Shown piece by piece: positions 1-11,340 of a stretch of DNA of 64,000 bases (the stretch's first letter is position 1; each line of letters starts with the position of its first letter). The stretch lies in the NCBI GenBank assembly GCA_003586115.2, contig QVOM02000072.1:2818361-2882360 (forward strand), given 5' to 3'. The stretch is from Salvator merianae (Eukaryota > Chordata > Lepidosauria > Squamata > Teiidae). A model generated the notes under the pieces. That model searched no databases. It had not been told where the DNA came from and worked only from the letters and a program-made list of their open reading frames with translations. The translations under genes were made by a program, and so were the position numbers.

Positions 1-1084
1 AAAGAATCAGAGAGCAGAATCGGTCAGTCCTGCTTTCCCCCCCTTCCATTCTACATTCACTCTTGGAAAAGCAAAAGACCGCCATAAACTCAATCTAAAT
101 TAACATAAACGTATGATGATAAGACAGTGTACAAGAACGGAGAACACATAAGATTTATTACTCCAAGTGGCTCACAGTACTGAGTCTGCCTATACCCTGT
201 TAGGACTTGGGAATGTATCAATTTCCTAAAACAATGGGAAACTGTTTCTACAGCTGCCTATGTTAACCTCCCCCGCACCCAGCCTGCAATTTTTCAAATA
301 CAGAAGTTCATTTTGCGGAGAGAAAAATGCAACAAGAGGTGAATCACTTGACTGAGAATTTGAGGCGTTAAGAAGAGACCAGGCAGATTGAAAGTCGGCA
401 TGACAGTTCATTCCCCCTTCACACAATTTTAGGTTGTTCCTTAGTTCTCATTTTTCATAAGGGTAGAGAGCACCTTCTGCCTTCCGGAACAATAAAACCG
501 TGCTCCTTCCCCCAAGAAACACACATAAAGGACACTCCATAAATAGCCACCGCGGGTATCCAGCAGCAGGGGCCCAGGGTTATTTGGTATGGTGCTACAT
601 ATGGTGCTTCCTTTGTCTCCTGGGAAGAAGTCATGGAAATGTGTAGACTGCAAGGAGCTCCTGATTCTCAGCAAACGAGTATGTCTGTTTCAGGCCAAAG
701 TTGCTGGCACGGGCAAGATTTCTGCGACCTGATACCAGTATTTCCAGCTCCCCATTCTCAGGGTGGGTCCTCCAGCAAAAATATGAATGAGGGTTTCAGG
801 GAAGGAAGGCATCATTCTGGAGAAGAAGCGCCTTAGAAGGACCCCCTTCCTTGGGGGATAAACAGATTTACTTTGCACAATGAATATATTTCTTGAAAGG
901 ATGTGAACTTTTGGCAATGGGTGATTTTATTACGAGGAATGCAAGCACCTAAGTAAACTACATGGAAACTTGCTGGCCTGGTGCAAAAGCTGAGTGGCAG
1001 TGGCAGTGGTAGTGGTCCATGCTGCTACCAAAGTAGCAATGTAGTCACAAGATCCTGGAACTAGTAGCTGTGTCTACACGTGCA
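1..1084. other. Unassigned intergenic DNA
   Basis: I see no recognisable gene or repeat here. Open frames are all under 80 codons, occur on both strands and resemble no family I know. Old repeats too decayed to read by eye could be present. Confidence 0.5.
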
Positions 1085-1330
1085 AAAAAAAGTCTCATCA
1101 CAGAGATGTAGGAACGAGGCCAGGGATGCAAAGGCAAAAAATGAGCTAAGACTAGCAAGGAAGGCCAAACCCAGGATAATTTTTTTCTCCAAAAAATGCT
1201 AACAAGAAGGCGGCAGAGGACGTGGCAGGCTCCTTGCTTTCACCCAATGGGGAGATCTTAATAGATGGCCAAGAGAAAGCAGGAGAATTAAATTCCAGTT
1301 TTGCCTCCAGCTACATCCCTGTGGGAGCAG
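1085..1330 (+). mobile_element. CR1-like LINE fragment, region upstream of the reverse transcriptase
   Basis: The plus strand reads, with stops and frame slips, as a piece resembling the CR1 ORF2 linker between endonuclease and reverse transcriptase: an alternating Ala/Lys/Arg/Glu stretch (ARDAKAKNELRLARKAK), then a degraded match to the segment that normally precedes 'NEDGDL'. A reverse-transcriptase piece of the same type and orientation follows about 300 bases later, so both may belong to one old insertion with a damaged middle. It is a non-functional fossil. The assignment rests on remembered family motifs, not an alignment. Confidence 0.55.
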
Positions 1331-1630
1331 GATGTAGCTGGGTAATGAGATAACTCATATGAAGCATGCTCGAGCTGCCTTTGGGCTGGAAACATGGGAA
1401 AAAGTTGCCTGCCTCATGGCCCTAACAGCCCCACAGCCGTGGAACAGGCGTTCCGCAGCTGTGAAGTTTCCAGCTGGTCTGCTGTTGTGCCATATGGTCT
1501 CACAGAGGAACTCTTAAAGTGAACCTTCGATAACACTTCAGTGAGGTGGTCCACAGCTGGCTTGTGTACCTCATTTTGCAAGTCAGCATAGATGGCTCAG
1601 CATCAAGTTTAAAAGCAGTATCCAATGGAA
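1331..1630. other. Unassigned DNA between two CR1 pieces
   Basis: No motif is readable here. It may be decayed CR1 sequence, because the flanking pieces are collinear. A small imperfect inverted repeat built on GCTACATCC and GGATGTAGC lies at its left edge. Confidence 0.4.
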
Positions 1631-1631
1631 T

Positions 1632-2000
1632 AGCAGAGATCAGTTTTTGAGAGGCAGCATTATATACAACATATTTATTAATAACTTAGATAATGGGCTT
1701 GCTGAACTGCCTCTCCAGTTTGCAGGAGACATGCAACTTGAAGGTATAGCCAACATTCAAGGTGAGAAAATGAGACTACAGTCTAATCTGTTTATGTTGG
1801 AAGACTGGGCTGAGAGGAACAAGATGTTTAGGGAGAAATGTCAGGTGTTACACTTAGAGAACAAAAATGTAGAGCTCATGTACAAAATCGGGGATTCGTG
1901 GCTTCAGGCTGAATATGAGCCAGCAGTTATGAGACGGCTGCAAGAAATGCCCATGAATGTCTTGGCTGCATTAGAAAAATTGAATCAAAAGCTGCACCCA
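1632..2000 (+). pseudogene. CR1 LINE reverse-transcriptase fragment
   Basis: An open frame of 138 codons (1647-2063) carries the CR1 reverse-transcriptase core: NIFINNLDNGL, then the catalytic box as FAGDMQL where an active enzyme has FADDTKL, then LEDWAERNKM and the CQVLHLENKN block. In CR1 elements this enzyme copies the element's RNA at a nicked chromosomal site. Here one aspartate of the catalytic pair is replaced by glycine. The match fades after about 1965, and both ends of the element are missing. The frame is open by chance survival, so I treat it as dead transposon, not a host gene. Confidence 0.8.
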
Positions 2001-2211
2001 CATTGGCATCTGAAGGTCCAGGACCCAGAGCAGGAGGCCAGTGCCTGCCATGGGGGCAGTTGAATCGGCCAGCAAAAACCATATGCCTCATAGCAGCACC
2101 CACATTTCAAGGGAATGTTAGGCTTCACTAAGTGGTCCAGCTAGAAACTGGCACCAATGGGCCACATTCTCCCCCTTCCATGCATCCACATGGGGAAAGG
2201 GGTCTACTGCC

Positions 2212-2465
2212 CCATAAGAACATAAGAGGACCCCTGCTGGATCATGCCACAGCCCATCTAGTCTAGCATCCTGTCTCACACAGTGGCCTACCAATTGCTT
2301 CTGGGCATTCTCAAGCAGAAGACAAAGGCAAAACCTTCACTTGTTCCCTTGACTCCCTGCAAATGGCCTTTAGAGGCACCCTGCCTGTCTCTCCATCTTA
2401 GAGGCAGTACCTAGGCACCCATTCTAGTAGCCATTGATACACCTGACCTCCATGAATCTGTCCAG
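2212..2465 (-). mobile_element. CR1/L3-type LINE 3' end, reverse orientation
   Basis: Read on the minus strand this ends with GATCCAGCAGGGGTCCTCTT-ATGTTCTTA, the same terminus as the plus-strand copies ending near 21147 and 54399. Shared interior blocks include the aspartate-rich 'gagcaggtgaaggttttgcc' and 'ctgccTCCAGGTTGGA'-like segments in decayed form. It is non-coding 3' sequence of an old LINE. The family name (L3 or a CR1 subfamily) is from memory. The in-window match between copies is directly visible. Confidence 0.75.
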
Positions 2466-2634
2466 CCCATTCTCAGAGTACTTGTACGGGGTTGAGTATA
2501 AGAGATTGTTTTGGGGGCAGCATGAGACCCAATGTGAGTGTTTGCCAGTCCTGCCCTCTGGCCAATCAGAAGTCTGCACCACTGGGCCATGTAGATGCAG
2601 CCAAAGTGAAGTCCTTAATCCACTTCAGTCCACA

Positions 2635-2765
2635 TTGTTGGGACCTCACCCTCAATACTGTGTTCACTTCTGGGCGCCATGCTTCCAGAAAGGCACTGAA
2701 AGGTTGTTCAGAGGAGGCTAACAAAGTTTTTACAGAGACTTGAGCACAGACTGATGAAACTGGAG
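2635..2765 (+). mobile_element. CR1/L3 LINE fragment
   Basis: The plus strand reads 'CVHFWAPCFQKGTERLFRG', matching the CR1 ORF2 C-terminal block 'VQFWAP.FKKDVDKLERVQRRA' that precedes the 3' end. The same block begins the copies near 10.9 kb and 20.6 kb. It is short and damaged. Confidence 0.6.
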
Positions 2766-2924
2766 ATGTTTCCTGGTGGAATCAATCCCCTCCTCAATAT
2801 TTGTGAGGCTCCTACTGTCATAACTTTTAAGCATCTATTGAAAACATATCTCTCCACCCAGCCATTCCCTGTACAAATGGTTATCTTCCTGATCTATGCG
2901 ATTCTTAATATTTTTTTAAATGAT

Positions 2925-3555
2925 AGCAACAACAATAGGACATTGAAGAAAGAGACAGAAGACTTCACATTTGCAGCACAGGAGCAAGCATTGTGTACAA
3001 GTGCCATTAAGACAAAGACAAGAGCAAAGCCGCTGATGGAAAGAAGCCGAGGAACAGCAGAACAGCTAATCTGCAGCTGCAAGAAGAAAGCACAAACCAA
3101 TTGTAAGTAAAGGCATGACAAAGTGCCTTCTAGGAACCACTGGGGCATCATTAGAAAGTATACAGTAATTTACCAGCAAGCAAAAGTCAGTGGAAGCCAT
3201 AAGACTGAAGGAGTAATAGCAAATGAACAGGACAAAGTATTATGGGATTTCCAACTACACACAGATAAGCATCTTGCTCATAATACTCCTGATTCAGCTG
3301 TGGTCGAGAAAACCCATGTGTGGATTAGTGATGTGGCAGGATCTGGTGATAGCAGAATTAAGAAAGAAATCACCAGGTACAAAGATCTGCAAACCAAAAC
3401 TGAGCATCTATGGAGTAGAAAGGTGACGACTGTGCCAATAGTTATTAGTGCCCTTGGTGGTGTTCCAAAAGAAGTGACATCTTAACATCTTGAGCATTGA
3501 TAGAGTGACGATCCATCCACTACAAAAGACAGCACTACTGGGAACAGCACAATTA
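2925..3555 (+). pseudogene. R4-like LINE remnant: zinc-knuckle tail and restriction-like endonuclease
   Basis: Two successive plus-strand frames show the C-terminal part of a LINE that uses a restriction-like endonuclease. First comes 'KKETEDFTFAAQEQALCTSAIK', corresponding to the conserved post-RT block, then a decayed Cys-rich finger (ICSCKKKAQ). Next come WGIIRKYT, VLWDFQLHTDKHLAHNTPD, WISDVAGSGDSRI and YKDL, the PD...D...K layout of the endonuclease that nicks target DNA. The series ends with PIVISALGGVPK and LQKTALLGTAQ. I assign it to the R4/R2-type group from these motifs; the exact clade is inference. The N-terminal half is absent, and the piece ends where the minus-strand L1 begins. 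Confidence 0.75.
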
Positions 3556-6290
3556 TTTTTTTCCCATTCATCATCAGTGATTTCTAAATGCAGGTTCGAA
3601 ATCCAAATATCCTTAAGAGAAAGCAAAGGCATCTCCAGGGAATTAACTAGAGCTTTGTATATTAACAACATCATCCCATTTTGAAGCAGGCTTAATTGGT
3701 TAAATATTAGCTCTAAAGTGGTGTGAGGGCGGTGTACTACTACTATAAGATCAATTGATTGAAGTGTTTGTTCTGTTTTGTGGTTCATTAACCAAGAGGT
3801 GCTACCTGGGTGGGTATAGATGCTCTTTCCATTGAGAGGTAAGAAGTAATGTTCCTCTGTTAAAGAAGTCCTTGATTCTAAAGATCCAGCCTCATTTATG
3901 TGTTGGTAGACCAAAATCTAGGCTAGGTAGAAATTTGATTGGTGAATACAGTGAAGGGGAGGGTAACAACCTTTCCTTTCATAACCATCAACATTTTACT
4001 AGAGAGGTTGTTAGAGGATTGGAAGGCAGAATCAATTATTTAGGGAATGGAGAAAACAGTATATTGAAGTTGGGATCCTTATTCCAGAAGTAACTAAATT
4101 CATAATTAACCCACCAGTTGCATGAAGGGTGGTGAAAATGAAACAGATTACAGATTTGGAAGACAACAAAGTAAAAATGTAGGGAAGGAATGCCCCAGCT
4201 TTCCCTATCTCTAGATCTAACCTGCCAAATATAGGGTTTTTATTTGCAAAACTAAATTTCAAGATTTCTCTGTTCCAGTATTTCAACCAAGGAGTTGGAA
4301 TGTCAAGTGGCAGAGTCAGAAACAAATAAAACATTTTGGATAGTAGCATAATTTTAACAGCTGCCACTCTACCCATGATTGATAAATGTTTATGCTTCCA
4401 AGAACTAAAGCTGTGCCTATTTTTTTTCCATACCTCCACATATTTAAGTTTAAATAAATTGCAGGGATGTGGGGTCATAAATATGGCCAGGTATTTAATT
4501 CTCTTAATAGAAGTTTGTATTCCAGTGTTCTTAAAAATATATAGTATATCTTGTGGAGGAACAAAGTGATATATTGCTGCTGATTTAGTAAAATTAATTT
4601 TTAGGCCTGAGACTTTAGTGAAGATTTCCTGTTCTTTTTGTAAGCTAATTACAGTATATCGTTCTTTGGGCCTCTAGAAAAAATTAAACAGTCATCTACG
4701 TACAAATTGCAGGTCACTTTCTTATCTTGGAGCATATAGCCTTTGATATGGGGATTCTTGGAGACATGATGAATAAAAGTGTCCATAATTAATGTGAACA
4801 AGATTGGAGAGAGGGGGCACCCTTGTTTCGTCCCTCTTTCTGTCAGAAGTAAATTAGAAAGTGTAGATTTAACCCAAATTCTGGAGGTGGTGGTATTGTA
4901 AATTTGTTTGATTAACTGGAGAAAAGTAGAGAACAAATTCATTTTGGACAAGGACACTGAAATAAAATGATGAGAAACTGAATCAAAGGCCTTATACTTA
5001 TGGAGAGAGAAAAAAACTGAGGAGGAATTTGGCAGCAGAGGCATGATATAAAACATTAAGCGTAATTCTTATGGGTTCAGAAATATGATGGGTGGTCATG
5101 AAACCAAATTATTCTTTACTAATCAATTGTAAAATAAATGTTTTGATTCTATGAACTAATAATGAGCAAAAAATATATAACCTTGATTTAAAAGGGATAC
5201 CGGACAGTATGAATCAATGAATTTGCAGCGCTTATTCGGTTTTTAACATGGGATTATGATCAATTGTTCCCAGAAATCTGGAATTGCCTTATCTTTTAAA
5301 ATATTGTTGAAGAGGACCTCCATATAAGGGAGCAGGATTTTGATGAATTTCTTATAGAAAGTGGAAGGCAGATCATCTGGGCCAGGTGCTTTAAAAGGTT
5401 TCATGTTATTAACTACTGCTAAAATATCCTTCTGGGTAAATGGTCTGACAAGAAAAGGTTGAAGGTCTGGAGTTAGTTTAGGAAGCTGGTCCAATTCTAA
5501 ATAGCTATCAGTGTCACTATCAGGATCAAGTTCCCTTTTAAATCAAGGCTCTTCTGACTGTAGAGAGAAGTGTAAAATTGTTGAAATTGCTTAACAATAC
5601 TGCTGTTATCAGTAATGCAACAGTCAGGCTTATGCATCTTAAGGCCTAAAACAGTATTTTTGTTTCTTTTCCGTTTGAAGTAATTGGCAAGCATCTGAGA
5701 GCTGGCACTGCCATAAATGTACTTCTTTTGCCAAAAATATAGCAATGATTTAGCCACTGATTTTGACTCAATGGCTTCTAATTCAGTCTTTTTGCTTCGT
5801 AATTTTTTATACACTTTAACTGATTCCATTCGATAATATAGTAATTCTAATTTTTTGATATCATTTATAAGATGGGCTGTTTTAGAGACTGATTACTTTT
5901 TCAGCCAACTAGTTTGGGAGATACGAATCCCTCGACCCACTAGTTTCAGGACTTCCCAGAGTAAAGTAGTGGAGATTTTCATGAAGAGATAGCAAAGAGT
6001 AAAGTAGTGGAGTGCATTTTATGAAGAGATAGCAACCCCTGCGGTCTTGTAACTTGGGATGGAAAGGATGGGTTGGCACCTTCCAAGACTTGGAGTTCCA
6101 GGGGCTGAATATTCCTTGGAAAATAAAGGATGAGAAATTATTTTTAAAACTTTTTTAGAATGGTGAGTTTCTTGTAGGAACAAAACATGTCTGTGTTTTT
6201 GTTGGAACCATTTTTTCAATCCTTTTACATTTAATTATGTTGTTCGAACCCTTGACATTTAAGGATAAAATCTAATGGTGGGACATTGAG
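3556..6290 (-). pseudogene. L1 ORF2 remnant (endonuclease and reverse transcriptase)
   Basis: From 5' to 3' on the minus strand: an endonuclease start with KKWFQQKHRHVLFLQETHHS (about 6220-6160), which keeps the QE metal-binding pair; TAGVAISS (about 6030); then a jump directly to the linker block TLLWEVLKLVGRG (about 5960), so much of the endonuclease is deleted. Next is KSLLYFWQKKYIYG (about 5740), PFTQKDILAVVNNMKPFKAPGPDDLP (5450-5370), KAFDSVSHHF (about 4990), GTKQGCPLSP (about 4820), and the catalytic YVDD intact near 4695. The tail has LSIMGRVAAVKIMLLSKMFY and MPLLSLKDIW...EITDDEWEK. Multiple frame breaks make it non-functional. Confidence 0.85.
5958..6035. repeat. Local tandem duplication inside the L1
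   Basis: Two adjacent copies of about 38 and 40 bases begin AGAGTAAAGTAGTGGAG and end ATGAAGAGATAGCAA. They differ by a few bases in the middle. The duplication sits at the point where the endonuclease is deleted, so it may mark the repair junction of that deletion. Confidence 0.8.
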
Positions 6291-6879
6291 ACAGAAGATA
6301 ATTATGAGAAACTGAACTTCAATCTGATGAAAAATGCCATCACAGGTGTGGGTAACACTCAATAAACAATAACAAGAACTAATCCAACCTAATAAATTTT
6401 TTATAACTAACATGAATAGTATAATTAGGGAAAACCACAACGAGGGAAGGGGCTCAGGGCCTTATAGCGCAAGACTACTTCCCTTCAAACTTTTTCTCTA
6501 ACAATGGGAGTAAGTATTAATAGCAATGTAAATCTGTAGAAAACTAGATCAACATAAGCTTTATCAGAATTCAGAAGAAATTTGTGAAGTAGCGATTATT
6601 ATAACCATCTAACATTAAAGCAAAGAAGGTAACACCATAAAATAGTAGGAGAGTAACTGGAAGCAAACTAAACTTTGCCTTTTTTCTTAGAGGGCTTCAT
6701 AGACATTACTATCTCAGTTAGTGGATACGGTGTAGCAATGAAGCTGTGGGGTCATTGTTCTTTCAGTGACCAGGGGGAAGATTCTCCCTTATAGGAAGGA
6801 GTAGTTGGGGGAGCCATCTTAACCTCTTGTATTATTTCTTGAGCTTCCTCTCCATAGAAGCCTTGTAGTGTTTGCCATT

Positions 6880-7460
6880 ATAATGTACCACCACTGCACA
6901 AGGTTACAGGCATCTGAAGTGGATCCCTGCAGCAAAAAGGATGGCTGTAAGGTGGTGAAATTGGCGTATGTGTTGGATGGTATCCAGGGCTAAATTCTGC
7001 ATAACCTGTACCCATGACCTATCAAAACAATTGTCTGTCTTAGCCCTAAGTGCAAGTGAATGTTCCCCTGCACTGGTGGTTTTGAGGTCAGTTAAGTTGG
7101 TCAGAAAGAGATTGTACCTCCGTTTGCAAAGTCTGTGTAGAATTAGTATTGGCAGAGGCAATCTCAAGAGCTTGTGATGCTATTTGTTGAATATCTTTAA
7201 GGCCTTAGGAAAGGAAGCCCATGAGTTCCTTCAGGGCGACCATCTCAGTATGTATAGTTTGAAAAGAGTCCTTCAAATCCAAAATTACTAAAGCTGTTAA
7301 CTGTTCCAGTTTAATGTCTAATTTTTAATCTAATTCGTCTGGGGCCTCTGGTTCCCTGTTGTGGGCATTTCAGCTAGCTGCTGCCATGCTTTATCGCTTA
7401 TCATTGTCAAGGCCTGGCTGATGGGGTTTCTTGTTTTTATTATCTCTCATTGTTTTGGGG
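6880..7460 (-). pseudogene. L1 ORF1 remnant (coiled-coil RNA-binding protein)
   Basis: On the minus strand from about 7455, broken frames read a start MRDNKNKKPHQ, then a heptad-like helix: LVILDLKDSFQTIHTEMVAL, KELMGFLS, GLKDIQQIASQALEIASANT, TQTLQTEVQSLSDQL. This is the trimerising coiled coil typical of L1 ORF1p, which coats L1 RNA. The downstream RNA-recognition part (7100-6880) is shredded by frameshifts. Its position upstream of ORF2 on the same strand supports the call. Confidence 0.7.
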
Positions 7461-7814
7461 GCTGAGAACAGTGACCCAGCGCATTAGAAGATTTTAAGGT
7501 ATCCCTCCAAGTTAAAGGTGGTTGCTCACTCAGTATTGGATCATGCTAATTAGTTGGTTAACAGCTGCTGAAGCTCAGAGCCATGCTAAAAGCTTCCTTT
7601 CATGGTTTCGTGTGCATGCCTCCCACAAAACCAGTCATAAACATCTACTAGACTGTGTGCAAATAAATGATGATGATGTTCACCCCAGAGAACAGAAGAC
7701 TGGTGGGAGACATGATATCAGTGCTCAGGTACATAAAACGATACCATTATGGTCAGGAACTGTTCTCCAGAACTACAGACATTTGAATAAAAAAATAGTA
7801 GGTACAAGTTATAG
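7461..7814. other. Unassigned DNA
   Basis: This lies between the L1 5' end and a CR1 tail. It may include L1 5' leader sequence. No motif is recognisable. Confidence 0.4.
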
Positions 7815-8045
7815 TTTTCCAGGTTCCAGCTGAATACAAAGAAAAAATTCCTGAGGGTGATATGACCTGTGCAACAGTGGAGCACTCTAGCTGTGGAGGT
7901 TGTGGGTTCTCCATCTAGGGACTTTTTTCAAGAAGAAGCTCAGCTGTATCAGCAATGGTTTAATTTTCTTTCGTGAACATTGCAAAGCAGTGAATTCGAT
8001 GATCCCTGTTGTCCCTTCCAACTCTACAAGTCTGTGATTTTATCA
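7815..8045 (+). mobile_element. CR1 LINE 3' end
   Basis: The plus strand carries the characteristic CR1 3' series: 'aaaaaattcctgagggtgatatgacctgtgcaacagtgga', 'ggttgtgggttctccatct', and the terminal 'gatccctgttgtcccttccaactctac' followed by a decayed tail. It lines up block by block with the better copy ending at 11340. It is a non-coding, 5'-truncated insertion. Confidence 0.8.
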
Positions 8046-8071
8046 TTCTGTGCTTAGCTTCCAAGACTGAC

Positions 8072-8115
8072 AAAAATACCTCCACTACTGCAAAACTACC
8101 TCCACTACTGCAAGT
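8072..8115. repeat. Short tandem duplication, unit about 20 bp
   Basis: The unit ACCTCCACTACTGCAAA occurs twice back to back. No function is suggested. Confidence 0.8.
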
Positions 8116-8189
8116 GCCATGATTCTAGTGACCAATTGTTGGGGACCATAAGCAAGGTAAAGAGTTTGCTTGCCACTTCGTCATGGGTA

Positions 8190-8345
8190 CCTGGGAGATA
8201 CTGTAGCCCGATAGCAGAGCATTTGCTTCGCATGCAAATGTCCCAGTTTTAATCCTTGGCATCTCCTAAAACAAGGCAATGGGAAACCTCTTCTATATTG
8301 TTGCCATAAAATCTTCATGGATGTGTCCATGTAATCACTAAGCAC
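8190..8345 (+). mobile_element. tRNA-Ala-headed SINE with BovB-like body
   Basis: The head resembles a tRNA-Ala gene: box A region GTAGCCCGATAGCAGAGCA, an anticodon-loop region TTGCTTCGCATGCAA (CGC at the anticodon position), and a decayed box B (AGTTTTAATCC). The stem arms no longer pair well, so this is not a working tRNA. It continues into AAGGCAATGGGAAACCTCT...TGCCATAAAATCTTCATGGATGTG, a body shared with the SINEs at 16.8, 28.6 and 62.7 kb and with the BovB 5' end near 53.5 kb. It would have been mobilised by a LINE in trans. Confidence 0.65.
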
Positions 8346-10910
8346 CAAGTTTAACTTGAGGGCATCTTTACCTTTTCTTTTCCATAGGCATCTGTTTGGC
8401 CAATGTGAACCATCTGCTGGACTTAGTGGGTCATTGCCTGATTCAGTCTGGTACTACTGTTTTTTTATTCTTATTCTCAGACAAAGGCAGGATCTGTACT
8501 CTAAGCAATGGTAACACTACAATCATAGCATTCTTCTTAAAACAGCAGCAGGCTAACCATGCACCTGCTATTGTTTCCAGCAAGGGAAACATCACAGCTG
8601 GGGAACTTTTATTCCCCTATTGCAATGTTCTGGTGGAGAATTGAACCCAGGCAATGGCCCTAGAAATGGGTCTTTTCCTCGATCTAGGTCCACCTTCACT
8701 GCTTCAAATAAAGTGGACTAGGAAAGTCCACCCAAGGGGGGTGGTAAAAAAGCATGAGTAAGCACTGTCCAAGCACTTACTCCCACTTGCCCTTTACTGT
8801 GCTCCAAAAAGTGCCTGGGATAGGATGTTGGCTGGTGAGCATTGGACCATGTGGACCCCACACTTGGCCAGTGTACCCACTATGGCATGTGGGTCCCGAG
8901 GACCCTGCACCCACATGGCACATTTATGGCATCATAGCAATACTGTATGAACACAGTCAAAAATTCCATTATTGCCAAGTTTTTTCTCCCAGCCACCATT
9001 TTATTTCTGTGATTTTTACCATTTTTTCCCCCTTTCCCTTTTTCCTTTTATTCTTACCTAGTTCATGCCACTGTCTCAATGGAACAAGCTCAAGAGAGCT
9101 AAAATTAAGAACCTATTATCAGGCTCTTTGAGGAGCCAAATGAGAACTGCACAGGAATAAAATGGCTTTTTCCATTACAAGTGTGCTCTGCAAGAGGAAA
9201 TTAGAGTAGGCCCTGTGCCTCTTATAATAACGATATTTCAACCATTCAGAGCCACATCTGAACATGCTTTTGACCTTGAAATATCTGAATAGAAAAATGC
9301 TTAGTTTTCTAGGAAATCATATATCTAAAAGGAACTAACAAATGGGTTTAGCCCGGGTATCCAAGGGCCACTGCAACATAAAAAGGATCAGAATATTTAT
9401 TTCCATTCAGCAGGGTCTCCTTCTGTTTTGGATCTATACACAAAACATGTACAATATGCCAAAACAAGGGCATGGATTTATTATTTAGCATAACCCAAAG
9501 ATACAGCGCTTGCTCATGGGTTCATGCTTAGAAAGATCTTCATGTGGGACCTACAGAACTGAGAATGTGAAGAGCCAACAATTTCTCGTAACTTAACTTT
9601 GGGGATGTTGTACTTCTAGCGAACTAATCTGCCAGGTCATTACGGCAATGACATTCAGCAAAAATCGATAGAAGCAAAACGACGTTGCAAAATTCTGGAC
9701 AGTAATAGCAGCAAATCACGCCCATCTGTTTCCAGAGTTTAGAAACTGATTAAATATTTCAGATACTCTTTGACTATCATGGGTCTGGCTAGATAGGTAA
9801 ATGTTTAATTTAGGTATCAGACCTAGATGCTCAGCTTAGCTTCGGTGAATTACTGATACTCACCTCAGCAGTTTCAGTAGCACTTGTTTGTTTTAAAAAC
9901 AAACCAACTGTTTTAACACAAACTCCGTTCCCTCTTACTTTGTTGTGGTTCCTTAGCTGCTACAGCAGATCCCACTGTTTGGGCCCATGTACACTCACTG
10001 CAATGCAATGCCGGGCAGAAACTCTGTGTGCCCAGAGAGACTGTTCAAGATATTGCCAAGGACTGGCAACATCAAATTTGGTGTGGCATGAGTAGGGGAT
10101 GGCAGGCCAGTCTGGGCTACTCAAGCATTTAAAGGGCACTAGTATAATAAAGACCGGTTTAGGCAACAAACGATGGATTCATTCCGTTCTGCTAACATTC
10201 TCAACACATCTAAATGTTGTAATGGCCAGACTGTCAGACTAGAACTTGGGTTCTAATGACCACACAATATCTTCAGTTGCTGTGTAGACCCTAGTTATAA
10301 ATGAGCCTCTCCTCCCACTTCAAAATGAATTCCAGATGAAACCCACAAGAGTTTTGGATTAGGCAAGAACAGAGCTGAAATAGTTAAAGCACATCTAGTA
10401 TGTTTATTCCCGCAACACACCAAATTAAGTACCATTGCTAACATGCAAGGGGTTGCTCTCTCTCCACCACACCCTGTCAGAAATTCCTCTCCACTACTGT
10501 AATTGATCAGGCTGCTCAACCTGTTAGTCTTTGGCACTGTCTTCTGTTTTCCACTCCAACATACAAGGACAGTTTTTCCCTTTCTCTGCAGCACGTAAAA
10601 TAGTATTTGATTTAGACAGCCTGTTGGCCAATCCAGTGGTCTATATTTGCAGGACAAAAGAAGAAGGAATTTGAGTGCTGACAGCATTTAGCATTTAGCA
10701 AAGACTATTTCTTGCTGCTCCATCAATCTTTGAGACTGCAGGTGAGGAGTCCTCATGATGTCATCTGTGAAGGTCAAGGTGGGGATTTTCTTGGCCTTCT
10801 CTGAAAGTGATCTGGCTATTTTTGCAGCTGAAAGCTTGTGGCAGCTTGCTTTATGTTTTTGTTATTACAGACATCCCACATACGTACACATGATGAAGGA
10901 AACTGAAATC
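8346..10910. other. Unassigned intergenic DNA
   Basis: No gene, repeat family or structured RNA is recognisable. The few open frames (up to 130 codons) have no family motifs, skewed composition or splice context that I can support. Confidence 0.5.
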
Positions 10911-10911
10911 T

Positions 10912-11340
10912 CTATAAAGGGCGACCAAAATGGTGAGTGGTCTGCAAACCATGTCCTATGAGGAACGGTTAAAGGACCTAGGAATGTTTAGCCTGCAGAA
11001 GAGAAGACTGAGAGGAGACATGACAGCTGCTTTCAAGTATCTGAAGGGCTGTCACAGTGCAGAAGGATTGGCCCTATTCTCAATTGCACAAGAAGAAAGG
11101 ACTAGAAACAATGGGATGCAACTTCAAGGGAGTAGATACAGGCTAGATATTTCTGACCATAAGGGCAATCAGTCATTGGAACAGGTTACCACAGGAGGTG
11201 GTGGGCTCTCCTTCGCTGGAGGTCTTCAAGGAGAGGCTGGACGGATATCTGTCTGGGATGCTTTAGTGAATCCTGCATTGAGCAAGGGGTTGGACTCGAT
11301 GACCCTGGAGGTCCCTTCCAACTCTATGATTCTATGATTA
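10912..11340 (+). mobile_element. CR1 LINE 3' end with intact terminal repeat
   Basis: A 135-codon frame (10930-11337) is open through the C-terminal CR1 block (YEERLKDLGMFSLQKRRLRGD) and on into the 3' untranslated region. The element ends with TCCAACTCTATGATTCTATGATT, the short tandem terminal repeat by which CR1 elements are recognised instead of a poly(A) tail. Compared with the tail at 7.8 kb it is far less decayed, so it is a younger 5'-truncated insertion. The frame is not a host gene. Confidence 0.9.

Larger units (their letters stand above)
3556..7460 (-). mobile_element. Decayed L1 LINE, minus strand, nearly full ORF order
   Basis: On the minus strand the order is ORF1 coiled coil (about 7450-6900), a spacer with a Lys-rich stretch, then ORF2: endonuclease start, linker, reverse transcriptase and C-terminal domain, down to about 3556. 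Stops and frameshifts break every frame, so it is inactive. The 3' end, with the Cys-rich finger and poly(A), is missing: ORF2 stops at a conserved W-E-K block exactly where the oppositely oriented R4-like piece starts. This suggests 3' truncation or disruption by another event. No target duplication is visible. Confidence 0.85.

Noticed and set aside
8190..8265. Functional tRNA-Ala gene
   Set aside because: Stems no longer pair, box B is mutated, and a SINE body follows directly.
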